Both the position numbers and the translations under genes were made by a program. A stretch of 64,000 nucleotides of DNA, from assembly GCF_048268525.1 (NCBI RefSeq), contig NZ_JBLWVH010000016.1, forward strand, positions 1 through 64,000, in the 5' to 3' direction. Origin of the DNA: Maricaulis sp048268525 (GTDB lineage Bacteria > Pseudomonadota > Alphaproteobacteria > Caulobacterales > Maricaulaceae). Under the pieces are notes generated by a model. The model did not search any database, had not been told where the DNA came from, and worked only from the letters and a program-made list of their open reading frames with translations. Of the stretch, positions 25,241 to 34,008 are shown one piece after another. Every line of letters starts with the position of its first letter. Within the stretch, counting starts at the first letter, position 1.

Positions 25241-26236
25241 TCAGATCTTGAAGTTGATCATGCCGCGCATGACCATGATGCCGATGAACATCCACGTCAG
25301 CCCGCCCAGCAGCATCAGCTGCCCGGTCGGATGGGTGAACATCTGGCCCATGTAAGAGGGTGTGGTGGCATAGACGATGCCCATCACGCCCGGCGGCAGC
25401 GAGCCGATGATCGCGGCTGACGATTTGGCTTCCGACGACAGGGCGCCGATCTTCTCGCGCATCATCTTGCGGGACCGCAGCACGACCGACAGATTGCCCA
25501 GCGTCTCGGCGAGGTTGCCACCTGTCTTCTGCTGGATGATCAGGACGGTCCGGAAGAAGTTGAGCTCGGGCAACGGCATGCGCTCGCACATCCGGTCCAG
25601 CCCGTCGGCCAGCGACACGCCGACAGCGATCCCCTCGACCAGCTTTTCGAACTCGGTACGAACCGGTTCCGGGCTCTCGACCGACAGGATCTTGAGACAC
25701 TCATTGAGCGGCAGGCCCGATTTCACACCACGGGTGATCACATCCAGGGCATTGGCGAATTCGCCGGAGAATTTCTTCTGGCGCCGCCCCCGCAGGAAAC
25801 CGAGCCACCAGCGCGGCATGCCCAGGCCGCTGACCAGGCCGATACCGGCAGTCACCAGCAGGCTCTGCCCGGTGATGAAGGCGATCAACAATCCCGCGAC
25901 CGCCATGCCGGCAGACACCATCCAGAACACGGCCGGCGTGAAGGACATGCCCGCCTGCTGGATACGGGCCTTGATGGACAGCGACTTCTTGCGCTGGTCG
26001 CGCTGGCGCTGTTCGAGATCCTTGAGCGATTCCTGGACCTGGCGCTTGCGTTGCGCGGCCTGGTCGAGCGCGGAAGTCTGACGGCGACCGCGCTGGAGGC
26101 CGCCCGCCCCGACCGCCCGGTTCATGCGCTTTTTCGACTGCGCATCACCGACAGCACCGACGGCAACCCAGCCAACACCGCCCACCGCCATGAAGGCGGC
26201 GACAGCAGCTATGACGAAGGCCATGTCACCATTCAT
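25241..26236 (-). CDS. tadB: Tad pilus inner-membrane platform protein TadB
   Basis: A 331-residue GspF-like protein, paralogous in layout to TadC: an N-terminal helix (about 4-26), a basic Gln/Arg-rich cytoplasmic stretch, two hydrophobic helices (about 105-145), the T2SSF domain (FANALDVITRGVKSGLPLNECL, FFRTVLIIQQKTGGNLAETLGNLS) and two C-terminal helices. It lies five bases after cpaF/tadA in the operon. Confidence 0.95.
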   Translation of the reverse strand: MNGDMAFVIAAVAAFMAVGGVGWVAVGAVGDAQSKKRMNRAVGAGGLQRGRRQTSALDQAAQRKRQVQESLKDLEQRQRDQRKKSLSIKARIQQAGMSFTPAVFWMVSAGMAVAGLLIAFITGQSLLVTAGIGLVSGLGMPRWWLGFLRGRRQKKFSGEFANALDVITRGVKSGLPLNECLKILSVESPEPVRTEFEKLVEGIAVGVSLADGLDRMCERMPLPELNFFRTVLIIQQKTGGNLAETLGNLSVVLRSRKMMREKIGALSSEAKSSAAIIGSLPPGVMGIVYATTPSYMGQMFTHPTGQLMLLGGLTWMFIGIMVMRGMINFKI

Positions 26237-26241
26237 CGCGA

Positions 26242-27768
26242 TCAGGCCTCCGAGGCATCGAGCGCATTGGCGAGCTCGCGTTCCAGCCCGAAATAGCGGG
26301 CGCGGTCCCAGAACTTGGGACGGGCGATGCCGGTCGAAGCATGCTGGCCGATAATCTTGCCGTGCTCGTCCTCACCCTTGATCTCGTAGAGGAAGAGGTC
26401 CTGGGTGACGATGACCTCGCCTTCCATGCCAACCACTTCAGTGATGTGGGTGATTTTCCGCGAACCATCACGCAGGCGTGCCGCCTGCACGATGACGTCG
26501 ATCGAGCCGACAATCATTTCGCGGATTGTCTTGGCCGGCAGGTTATATCCGCCCATCGTGATCATCGACTCGATCCGCGACATGGCTTCGCGCGGCGAGT
26601 TGGCGTGCAGCGTGCCCATCGATCCGTCATGGCCGGTATTCATCGCCTGCAGGAGGTCGAAGGCCTCCGGGCCACGCACCTCACCGACGATGATCCGCTC
26701 GGGACGCATACGCAGGCAGTTCTTGACCAGATCCCGCATGGTGACCATGCCGGACCCTTCCAGGTTCGGCGGCCGGGTCTCCAGGCGCACGACATGCGGC
26801 TGTTGCAGTTGCAGTTCGGCGGCATCTTCGCAGGTCACGACCCGCTCATCTTCCTCGATGAAGCCGGTCATGCAGTTCAAAAGCGTGGTCTTGCCGGAGC
26901 CGGTACCACCGGAAATCAGGACGTTACAACGCGATGCGCCGATGATGGACAGGACCTTGGCGCCCTCAGGCGTGATGGAGCCAAACTCCACCAGGTTCTG
27001 CATCTGCAGCTTGTCCTTCTTGAACTTACGAATGGTCAGTGTCGGGCCATCCAGCGCCAGCGGCGGCGCAATGACGTTGACGCGGGAGCCGTCCATCAGG
27101 CGGGCGTCACAGATCGGCGAGCTTTCATCGACCCGTCGGCCGACCTGGCTGACGATGCGCTGACAGATATTCATCAGCTGGGCATTGTCGCGGAAACGGA
27201 TATTCGTCTCCTCGAGCTTGCCGTTGACCTCGATAAAGACCTTGTCGGCGCCATTGACCATGATGTCGGCGATGTCATCACGGGCCAGGAGCGGCTCCAG
27301 CGGACCAAAGCCGAGCACATCATTGCAGATGTCCTGGAGCAGTTGTTCCTGCTCGGCGATCGACATCGCGACGTTCTTGATCGAGATGATCTCGGTGACA
27401 ATGTCGCGGATTTCCTCGGCCGCGGTTTCATTGTCCAGACGCGCCAACTGCCCCAGATCGATGGTGTCGATCAGGGCGTTGAAGATCGTCGTCTTGATGG
27501 CGTAGTACTCTTCCGACCGGCCACTGGGCTCAGCGACGCGCACGGTGCGCTTGGCAGCTTTGGGGCCGGTATAGGCACCGGGTGCCGGCTTGGCGACCGG
27601 CTTCGGTGCGGGCGCGGCGGCTTTCGGTGCACTGGGCTTGGCGGCGGGCGCCGACGGCGCTTCCCTGCGCGACGCAGGATCCGGACGCGCCTCGTCCTTT
27701 GGCGCTGCCGGCGGCGGCGTCATCGGGGCGGTCGTGGGTGTCGGTCCTCCGGCACGCTTGCCGAACAT
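26242..27768 (-). CDS. cpaF: Tad pilus assembly ATPase TadA/CpaF
   Basis: A 508-residue secretion ATPase of the VirB11/TadA group that powers Flp pilus extension and retraction. A Pro/Ala-rich N-terminal stretch (about 1-75) precedes the N-domain (FGPLEPLLARDDIADIMVNG) and the ATPase core, with Walker A ISGGTGSGKTTLLN, Asp box ERVVTCEDAAEL, Walker B RMRPERIIVGEVRGPE and His box TGHDGSMGTLHAN. It lies seven bases after cpaE. Confidence 0.97.
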   Translation of the reverse strand: MFGKRAGGPTPTTAPMTPPPAAPKDEARPDPASRREAPSAPAAKPSAPKAAAPAPKPVAKPAPGAYTGPKAAKRTVRVAEPSGRSEEYYAIKTTIFNALIDTIDLGQLARLDNETAAEEIRDIVTEIISIKNVAMSIAEQEQLLQDICNDVLGFGPLEPLLARDDIADIMVNGADKVFIEVNGKLEETNIRFRDNAQLMNICQRIVSQVGRRVDESSPICDARLMDGSRVNVIAPPLALDGPTLTIRKFKKDKLQMQNLVEFGSITPEGAKVLSIIGASRCNVLISGGTGSGKTTLLNCMTGFIEEDERVVTCEDAAELQLQQPHVVRLETRPPNLEGSGMVTMRDLVKNCLRMRPERIIVGEVRGPEAFDLLQAMNTGHDGSMGTLHANSPREAMSRIESMITMGGYNLPAKTIREMIVGSIDVIVQAARLRDGSRKITHITEVVGMEGEVIVTQDLFLYEIKGEDEHGKIIGQHASTGIARPKFWDRARYFGLERELANALDASEA

Positions 27769-27775
27769 GGGCGAA

Positions 27776-29278
27776 CTAGCCTCCGAAAAGTTTCGCGATG
27801 AGTGAGCGTTTGGGCGGCGCCACCGGTGTCCGGCCGGAGACGAGGCTGGCGAGATGCGAGAAGCCTTCCGCGGCCTTCGATTTCGGGTCGAGTTCGGTGA
27901 TCATCTGACCGTTATTGGCGGCCTTTCCGAACAATTGCGGCTCGAACGGCAGGACCAGGGTGGGCGGGGTGCCCAGCGCCTCTGCGAAGTCCTTGATCGG
28001 TATTTCCGGACGCTTGGGCATGCCGGCCATGTTGATGACCACACGCGGCGGCTCGTCGTTCGGACGGGCGCCGGACACCAGGTCGAACAGGTTCTTGGCA
28101 TTGCGCAGCGAGGCAAGGTCGGGCGAGACGGTCACCACCACCTGGTCGGCAGCCAGCAGGGTCTGCTTGACCCAGGGCGTCCAGATGTGTGGCAGGTCAA
28201 GCGCCACGTATGGGGCCTGGCGGCGGACTTTTTCCAAAACAGTTTCATAGTCCTGCGGACCGAAATCCCACTCGCGGTCGAGCGTGGCCGGGGCCGAGAA
28301 CAGGCTGAGACGGTCGGTGCAGCGGACCAGAAGGCGATCAAGCAGCGCATCATCGAGTCGGTCCGGCTCGGCCAGTGCGTCGCCCAGCGTCTGGGCGGGG
28401 TCCTGATTGAAATCGAGCCCCGCCGTGCCGAAAGACAGATCCAGATCGACCAGGACCGCGTCAGACTGCATGCCTTCTGTCATGGCCCAGGCGCAATTGT
28501 GCGCGATGGTCGATGAGCCGACACCGCCCTTGGAGCCGACGAAGGCGATAGTCTTTCCGGCGAAGGGTTGCTCAGGGTCGAGGAAGAGTTCGGAGATGGT
28601 GCGGATGACGTGCATCGGCGTCATCGGTGGCACCAGATATTCACTGACACCGCGCTTCATCAACTCGCGGTAGAGGCTGATATCGTTGGCCGCGCCGACG
28701 ATGATCACCTTGGTCTCCGGATCGCAGACCCCGGCCAGCTCCTCGAGCTGATCAAACAGGCCGCGGCCACGCATGCCGCTCTCGATGATCAACAGATTCG
28801 GTGTCGTCTCGTCGTGATAGCGCTCGATTGCTGCGGGCAATCCACCCAGCTCGACCGTGACATGGGCCTTGGCGAGGCGCCGGTCGCCGGCCGCATTGTG
28901 GATCAGGGCACCGGTTTCCGGGCGCTCGCAGAAAGCGCCGACAGAAATGCGCGGTACCGGCTGGTCGGGTACGTCGCTATCGACCTCGCCGTAGAGGGTT
29001 TCCCCGACCTGAAGGCCGGCAACTTCGTCCTGCAGGTCCTCGAACACCGGATCGATCACACGATCCTCGGGTTCTCCGGCAGGCGCGGGTCCGGTCTCCG
29101 CCAGGAACGGGTCATCATCAACAGTACCGTCAAGCGGCGCAGCGTTTCTCGGCCCACGCTCGAGTTCCTCACGGGTTGCTTCACCCAGCAGGAGACGCTC
29201 CACATCGGCGGCGTCCAGGAACGGGTCGTCACCATCCAGGAAAGGGTCTTGCTTCATTGCGCGATTTGCATCTGACAT
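27776..29278 (-). CDS. cpaE: TadZ/CpaE pilus localisation ATPase
   Basis: A 500-residue MinD/ParA-like protein that places the Tad machine at its pole. An acidic, low-complexity N-terminus (about 1-100) is followed by a degenerate receiver domain (about 135-240: LLIIESGMRGRGLFDQLEEL, VIIVGAANDISLYRELMKRG) and the ATPase core, with the deviant P-loop KGGVGSST at about residues 254-261 and VLVDLDLSFGTAGLDF. It starts about a dozen bases after the cpaD stop. Confidence 0.95.
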   Translation of the reverse strand: MSDANRAMKQDPFLDGDDPFLDAADVERLLLGEATREELERGPRNAAPLDGTVDDDPFLAETGPAPAGEPEDRVIDPVFEDLQDEVAGLQVGETLYGEVDSDVPDQPVPRISVGAFCERPETGALIHNAAGDRRLAKAHVTVELGGLPAAIERYHDETTPNLLIIESGMRGRGLFDQLEELAGVCDPETKVIIVGAANDISLYRELMKRGVSEYLVPPMTPMHVIRTISELFLDPEQPFAGKTIAFVGSKGGVGSSTIAHNCAWAMTEGMQSDAVLVDLDLSFGTAGLDFNQDPAQTLGDALAEPDRLDDALLDRLLVRCTDRLSLFSAPATLDREWDFGPQDYETVLEKVRRQAPYVALDLPHIWTPWVKQTLLAADQVVVTVSPDLASLRNAKNLFDLVSGARPNDEPPRVVINMAGMPKRPEIPIKDFAEALGTPPTLVLPFEPQLFGKAANNGQMITELDPKSKAAEGFSHLASLVSGRTPVAPPKRSLIAKLFGG

Positions 29279-29290
29279 GCTGGGCCCTCC

Positions 29291-29974
29291 CTAGTTTCCG
29301 CTGCCGACACGGGACACGGCGCCACTCTCGTAATCGCTACGCTCGCTGGCCGTGGACTGGCCTTCGCGATATCCGTCGATCACCGTCTGGCGACGACCGG
29401 TATCGCTTGCATCCATATCGCGAGGCGCCACAAGATCGCGCGGATCGGCAACCATTGCGGCCAGGTTGACCGCCATGGCACAGCCGAAATTGGTGTGGTG
29501 CTGATTGTCGAACTCCAGCGCCATCTGGTCCCAGCTGCCATCGCACTCGGCCGGCGCTTCAGCGGCATAGCGGGTGAAGGAGAAGATCAGCTCACCATTC
29601 TGGCGACCGCGGGCGTCATAGGCACCGCCGGCAATCACCCGCCAGTCGATGCCCTGCTCGTAGAAGAAGCTGCGCGCTTCCGCGATGGCGCCGATCGCGG
29701 CGTCCTCATTGCCGGCGCCCTGGGGATAGCTGATCACCAGCGGGCCATGGCCGCGCGCCTTGTACTCGGCGGCAACCGCCGCAAGCATGCCCTGCTGGGC
29801 CCAGGTAAGACCGTTGTCACGCGGATCGACGGCGAAACCGGCCCGATAGGTTTCAGCCACGGCGCTGGCCTGCGGTGTTCCAAGGCCGGTTGGCGCAGTC
29901 GTCGCACAGGCTCCGAGTGTCACGAGGCCGGCCAGTCCGATCAGGGCACCGATTGTTTTCTTGTAGGCCACCAT
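29291..29974 (-). CDS. cpaD: CpaD pilus lipoprotein
   Basis: A 227-residue CpaD-family lipoprotein. The signal GALIGLAGLVTLGACATT gives a lipobox Cys. The CpaD domain follows, with LTWAQQGMLAAVAAEYKARG and GCAMAVNLAAMVADPRDLVAPR, the most conserved part of the family. ATG 29974 has GGAG six bases upstream and is preferred over GTG 29986, which touches the cpaC stop. CpaD assists assembly or localisation of the CpaC secretin. Confidence 0.92.
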   Translation of the reverse strand: MVAYKKTIGALIGLAGLVTLGACATTAPTGLGTPQASAVAETYRAGFAVDPRDNGLTWAQQGMLAAVAAEYKARGHGPLVISYPQGAGNEDAAIGAIAEARSFFYEQGIDWRVIAGGAYDARGRQNGELIFSFTRYAAEAPAECDGSWDQMALEFDNQHHTNFGCAMAVNLAAMVADPRDLVAPRDMDASDTGRRQTVIDGYREGQSTASERSDYESGAVSRVGSGN

Positions 29975-29985
29975 CACCAACTCCA

Positions 29986-31461
29986 CTACTCGAACAGGAA
30001 GCCGACCGGACCGCTCCAGCCGCGATCACCCGTATCCGATCCGGGGACCGAATAGGCGCGATTGATGCGGCCAAAGAGCAAGCCCGAGGCTTCGCTGGCA
30101 TTGCGGAAACCGTCCGCAGGCGTCTGCAACTGGTTCGGGTTCGTCGGATCGACCAGATAGGGTGTCACCAACACGACCAGTTCGGTCTCCTGGTTCTCAT
30201 AGTCCCGCGAGCGGAACAGCGAGCCCAGGACCGGCAAGTTCTGGACGCCGGGAACCCCGTCGAGGTTCTGGCGTGTTTCTTCCTGGATCAGTCCGGCAAG
30301 GACCAGGCTGCCGCCGGACGGCAGCTCCACTGTCGTCTCGGCACGATTCACATTGAGCGCCGGGATCGTCAGGCCGGGAACCGTCCCGATGACATTGCCG
30401 TCATCGTCGAGGACATTGTTTGACTGGAAGGTGAGCGAGCCCTGGCTGGTCAGCTCCGAGACTTCCGTCGAGATCCGCAAGGAGATGCGGCCCTCGGACA
30501 GGACCACCGGGGTGAAACCGAGGCCAACACCGAAGGGCTTGTATTCAATAATGATGTTACCGTCGCGGTCGCGACCGACCGGGACCGGAAATTCGCCACC
30601 GGCCAGGAAGTTGGCGCTTTCGCCAGTGATCGCCGTCAGGTTTGGCTCGGCCAGGGTGCGCACCAGTCCGACGCGTTCCATCGCCTGCAGCATGGCGCTG
30701 ACCGATTCAACGCCACCGGTATTGCCGCTAAGCCAGTCGAGCGTGGCGCTGGTCCCGCCGAGGAAGCGGCCCACGCGCGAGAAATCAGGACTGGTCGAAA
30801 CACCGAAGCCAAACTCACCGGTCGTGCCGGCGGTCGACAGGTTGACGCCCAGCTGGCGTACGATGGTGCGCTGCATCTCGACAATGCGGACGCGCAACAT
30901 GACCTGTTCACGGGCTTCGACCGAGATCATCGACAGGATGTTATCGGGATTTTCGACCCAACGCTGGGCGATACGCAAGGCGGCGTCCGCGTCCGCCGCG
31001 CTGGGCGCACGACCGGACAGGACGATGTGGTCGTTCATGGCTTCGACCTCGACCCGCGCATTGGGGAGGAAGCGGTCGATGGATTCCTGCAAGGGCGACA
31101 GGTCGCGTTCGACCCGAAGATTCAGGTCCAATATCAATTGTCCGTTGGCGTCGAAGAAGAAGGCGTTCGTCTGACCGATGCCCATGCCCATGATATAGGC
31201 GCGACGCGGCGTGCGAACGATGGCTTCGACGACTTCCGGATTGGTAACCAGGACATCAGCGACATCGACCGGCAAATGCACCACCGCAGCCTTCGACAGA
31301 GGCAGGTCCAGTGTTTCGGAGACCGGCCCATTTCCCGGCTCGCGGATATAGACCTGCATCGTGTTGCCACGTTCGGTACCCGCCGGTTGGGCGTCGACCG
31401 GCGCGGCGAGGGCAAGGCTGGCCAGCAGGAGCAGGGTGCGGATCATCATCTCGGTCCTCAT
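29986..31461 (-). CDS. cpaC: CpaC/RcpA outer-membrane secretin of the Tad pilus
   Basis: A 491-residue secretin. It has a signal peptide (cleavage near ALAAPVDAQP), an N-terminal pilus-assembly domain (LDLPLSKAAVVHLPVDVADV), a BON-like domain (EVEAMNDHIVLSGRAPSAAD) and the secretin core: FLAGGEFPVPVGRDRDG, EYKPFGVGLGFTPVVL, and the C-terminal VPGVQNLPVLGSLFRSRDY with ELVVLVTPYLV. It overlaps cpaB by ATGA. A separate gene at 33492 encodes only the N-terminal domain type. Confidence 0.96.
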   Translation of the reverse strand: MRTEMMIRTLLLLASLALAAPVDAQPAGTERGNTMQVYIREPGNGPVSETLDLPLSKAAVVHLPVDVADVLVTNPEVVEAIVRTPRRAYIMGMGIGQTNAFFFDANGQLILDLNLRVERDLSPLQESIDRFLPNARVEVEAMNDHIVLSGRAPSAADADAALRIAQRWVENPDNILSMISVEAREQVMLRVRIVEMQRTIVRQLGVNLSTAGTTGEFGFGVSTSPDFSRVGRFLGGTSATLDWLSGNTGGVESVSAMLQAMERVGLVRTLAEPNLTAITGESANFLAGGEFPVPVGRDRDGNIIIEYKPFGVGLGFTPVVLSEGRISLRISTEVSELTSQGSLTFQSNNVLDDDGNVIGTVPGLTIPALNVNRAETTVELPSGGSLVLAGLIQEETRQNLDGVPGVQNLPVLGSLFRSRDYENQETELVVLVTPYLVDPTNPNQLQTPADGFRNASEASGLLFGRINRAYSVPGSDTGDRGWSGPVGFLFE

Positions 31462-32294
31462 TCGTCCCCACCCAGCGCGACTTGCTGGGCACGGCCATAG
31501 CGGATCAGGGTGACGGAGCTGGAACGACGCTCCTGGAATGATTGTGACGGCTGCTCCGGCAGTTCACCGCCCGACACCAGGACGGGGGCACCGGAATTGT
31601 CGGTCAGGCTGCGCAGGACAAGGGCGATCTCGCCTCGGGCCACAGCCACGGATACGGCGCGCGCCTGATCCGGCGTCAGCTCAAGTGTGGCGGTTTCGCC
31701 AACGACGACATCATCATCGGCATCGCTCGAGAAGGATTGGTCGATCGCCAGTACGCGGGCATTCTCGACTATCGTGCGCGCAACAAAGGCCCGACTGGAC
31801 CCGCGCCGCCCTTCGGCTTCTTCCTCAAAAGAGACAATCACATCGACGCGGTCATTGGGCAGGATAAAACCGCCGGCGCCTGTTTCGGCGGAAATCGGTA
31901 CCGCGACGGCTCGCATGCCCGGAGTCAGGACAGCCGCCATGAAACCGGCATCGCCCGGCTGGACCAGACGGCGTCCGGTGATCGGCTCACCCTGGCTGAT
32001 CGGTGCGCGGACGACCGAGCCGGCGAAGTCGGCGATGGTCTGGCCACGATTCTCGACGATATAACCTGGCGCCAGAGCCTCGTCGGGCCAGGCCTGCCAG
32101 TAGAAGTCGGCGGCACTGATTCGCTCGCCGATTTCGACGTCACGACGGGCTGCAAGGATGCGCACAGCGGGTCTTTGCTCGACCTCGACGACTTGCGGAG
32201 ATTCGTTGCTGGACATGGCTTGGCGCACGAAAAAGGCCACAGCAACCGCAGCAAGGGCGGCAGCAGCAAGAATGGCTATGCGGACGGCGTTCAT
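31458..32294 (-). CDS. cpaB: CpaB pilus assembly protein
   Basis: A 278-residue CpaB/RcpC family protein. An N-terminal anchor (about residues 5-23) is followed by an SAF domain (VRILAARRDVEIGERISAAD, then AFAPGY-like LAPGYIVENRG and FAGSVVRAPISQGEPIT) and the RcpC-type domain (MRAVAVPISAETGAGGFILPNDRVDV). ATG 32294 is chosen because it precedes the anchor directly. A GC-rich hairpin (GCACACG, AATA loop, CGTGTGC at 32316-32333) lies in its leader. Confidence 0.93.
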   Translation of the reverse strand: MNAVRIAILAAAALAAVAVAFFVRQAMSSNESPQVVEVEQRPAVRILAARRDVEIGERISAADFYWQAWPDEALAPGYIVENRGQTIADFAGSVVRAPISQGEPITGRRLVQPGDAGFMAAVLTPGMRAVAVPISAETGAGGFILPNDRVDVIVSFEEEAEGRRGSSRAFVARTIVENARVLAIDQSFSSDADDDVVVGETATLELTPDQARAVSVAVARGEIALVLRSLTDNSGAPVLVSGGELPEQPSQSFQERRSSSVTLIRYGRAQQVALGGDE

Positions 32295-32376
32295 CAGGCG
32301 TCTCGAACCTCTCAGGCACACGAATACGTGTGCTAGGAGACGCTGAAATCCTCAAAGTCGCGTTAATGCTTTGCGG

Positions 32377-32406
32377 AGAATACCGCCTAACCCGACCTTT
32401 TGTCAG
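32377..32406 (-). promoter_or_regulatory. Candidate sigma-70 promoter of the cpaB operon
   Basis: On the minus strand CTGACA (32406-32401) and TATTCT (32382-32377) are 18 bases apart, with five and four matches to the -35 and -10 consensus. It lies in the 139-nt gap between cpaA and cpaB, about 80 nt before the cpaB start, which would make cpaB onward an independent transcription unit. Confidence 0.4.
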
Positions 32407-32433
32407 AGCCGCTAAAACCCCATTCAATTGCGC

Positions 32434-32931
32434 TTAAAATGCGCTCCAGAATACGGTGTTTGGCAGACTCCAGAACACCCCCGCCGCAATGGCGATTCCG
32501 TAGGGGACCGGGGCATTTATCGCCAGCGCGGTACCTTCGACCCGGCTGCCCAGCGCAGGCAGGCGCGGCGCCAGCCAACGCAAAGCCAGAAGGAGGATAA
32601 CCAGCGCTCCGCCGGCGAGCACGGTATGGATTAGAAATGCAAGGATTTCCGGCCAGCCGAACCACAGGGCTGCGGCCGCGAACAGTTTGGCGTCGCCACC
32701 GCCTATCCAGCCCGGCGCGAACAGGGCAAATCCGATCACCAGCGCGATCAGACCACCCAGCAGATGATTGCCGGCCTCGCCCCATCCCAGTCCGGCGGCG
32801 AGGGCCGCGGCGGGGAAAGTCAGGATCACCAGCCCGCTCAACCAGTTCGGGATAGTGAAGCTGGTCGCGTCATAAAATGCGGCGGCGATCATCAATCCCG
32901 CCAGGACCAGTATCGTGATCTGCATCAACAT
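32434..32931 (-). CDS. cpaA: CpaA/TadV prepilin peptidase
   Basis: A 165-residue A24-family aspartyl peptidase with about five membrane helices. The two catalytic aspartates are visible: Asp21 in AFYDATSFTIPN and Asp80 in GWIGGGDAKLF. It would cleave the Flp pilin after the Gly of DESGATAIEYG and the pseudopilins of the divergent arm. There is no N-methyltransferase domain, as usual for TadV. It lies about 130 nt after the pilin gene, beyond a terminator. Confidence 0.95.
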   Translation of the reverse strand: MLMQITILVLAGLMIAAAFYDATSFTIPNWLSGLVILTFPAAALAAGLGWGEAGNHLLGGLIALVIGFALFAPGWIGGGDAKLFAAAALWFGWPEILAFLIHTVLAGGALVILLLALRWLAPRLPALGSRVEGTALAINAPVPYGIAIAAGVFWSLPNTVFWSAF

Positions 32932-32994
32932 GCGTCAAATCCCCGTTCGCTTGTCGCGTTGAAGACTGACGGCGAAGGCTTAATGACCGGTTGG

Positions 32995-33032
32995 CAAAAC
33001 GAAACGGGGCCGCTCCGATTGGAGCGACCCCG
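32995..33032 (-). terminator. Intrinsic terminator after the Flp pilin gene
   Basis: On the minus strand CGGGGTCGCTCC pairs with GGAGCGGCCCCG around an AATC loop (12-bp stem with one mismatch), followed by TTTCGTTTT. It lies 27 nt after the pilin stop and would let the pilin be expressed at a higher level than cpaA. Confidence 0.8.
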
Positions 33033-33058
33033 CTTGTCGTGTCACGTGTGACGGACGC

Positions 33059-33217
33059 TTAGAGCGCGCCGGCAACCGTGTTGAAGTTGTCGCTGACGCC
33101 CGTACCCAGGGCCGTCACGGCGCCGATGATGACAACGGCGATAAGGGCGGCAATCAGGCCGTACTCGATCGCGGTGGCGCCAGACTCGTCTTTGAAGAAA
33201 CGTGAAATCATTTTCAT
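33059..33217 (-). CDS. pilA: Flp/PilA major pilin
   Basis: A 52-residue type IVb pilin. The short basic leader MKMISRFFKDESG is cut before ATAIEYGLIAALIAVVIIGA, the Flp motif with Glu at +5 and Tyr at +6 followed by the hydrophobic assembly helix; the tail is VSDNFNTVAGAL. The start at ATG 33217 has GGGAG about eight bases upstream. It is the first gene of the minus-strand arm and is followed by its own terminator. Confidence 0.96.
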   Translation of the reverse strand: MKMISRFFKDESGATAIEYGLIAALIAVVIIGAVTALGTGVSDNFNTVAGAL

Positions 33218-33329
33218 TGGTATTACTCCCGTGTTTTTTTCCCAACCATCAGGAGCCGATCCGTCCCGACCCCTCCTGAACGAGACCCAATAAACACGAG
33301 AAGGATTTCAGCCGAGTAAAAATTCGTAC

Positions 33330-33381
33330 TTAACAAAATCTATAAATGCGGCAAAGTTCGCTATAGTTAATACTTGGATAA
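33330..33381 (-). promoter_or_regulatory. Two CtrA-box-like sites upstream of pilA
   Basis: The cell-cycle regulator CtrA binds TTAA-N7-TTAA. Here an AT-rich stretch has TTAA-CAAAATC-TATA (33330-33344) and TTAA-TACTTGG-ATAA (33367-33381), each matching at six or seven of eight fixed positions. They are 113-165 nt before the pilin start, and pilA is a known CtrA target in Caulobacter. The plus-strand arm could share them. Confidence 0.5.
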
Positions 33382-33491
33382 TTCACCCCTCCAATTCAGA
33401 ATACAAATTTTGGCAGCAGCGTTTAGAAAAGATTCAGACGCGCGCGCGAGGATGGCCATCACGTTTTCCACTCGCGGCTCGGAGCCCTGCC

Positions 33492-33950
33492 ATGTTCAAC
33501 CGGATTGCCACAGCTATCACCCTGGCGATTGTTTGCGTCGCCCCCGCGGCCGCTCACGATCTCGCGGTCCCGGTCGAGCACGCGGAAGTGATCCGTCTGC
33601 CCGCCGAAGCCTCGGCAATCGTGGTTGGCAACCCGTCCATCGCGGACGCCATGGTCCATGACGGCCGCACACTTGTCGTGACGGGGCGTCTGCAAGGCCG
33701 CACCAATGTCATCGCGCTCGATCGCGTCGGTCGCATCATCTACGAGCGCGACATCGTCGTCTCGAATCCTGTCGAGGGCCAGGTCGCCCTGTTCCGCGGT
33801 CCCAACCAGAGCACGCTGTCCTGCGGCGCGGTCTGCGACGAGATCCCGCGCGTCGGCGGCGACCCGACCCGCACCGAAGTTCTCACCGATCAGCAAGGTG
33901 CACGTCTGGCGACCGTTGATGCCGCGATGGCGGGCGACGCGCCACAATAA
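33492..33950 (+). CDS. Stand-alone CpaC N-terminal-domain protein
   Basis: A 152-residue periplasmic protein with a signal peptide (cleavage near APAAAHD) and a single pilus-assembly N-domain of the kind found at the start of CpaC secretins: EVIRLPAEASAIVVGNPSIADAM, then TLVVTGRLQGRTNVIALD and GRIIYERDIVV. A Cys pair (SCGAVC) follows. No secretin core is present. The gene opens the plus-strand arm of the Tad island, divergent from pilA, and is followed by two TadE-like genes. It may be a periplasmic partner of the secretin. Confidence 0.85.
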   Translation: MFNRIATAITLAIVCVAPAAAHDLAVPVEHAEVIRLPAEASAIVVGNPSIADAMVHDGRTLVVTGRLQGRTNVIALDRVGRIIYERDIVVSNPVEGQVALFRGPNQSTLSCGAVCDEIPRVGGDPTRTEVLTDQQGARLATVDAAMAGDAPQ

Positions 33951-34008
33951 GCAACACAATACTCAGCACGGTCCGCACATTGTCCGGACCCTTGAAGGGC
34001 AATCCGTC

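Noticed and set aside
26341..27801. 486-codon open frame on the plus strand
   Set aside because: Antisense to the Tad ATPase; no recognisable domain and an improbable amino-acid composition.
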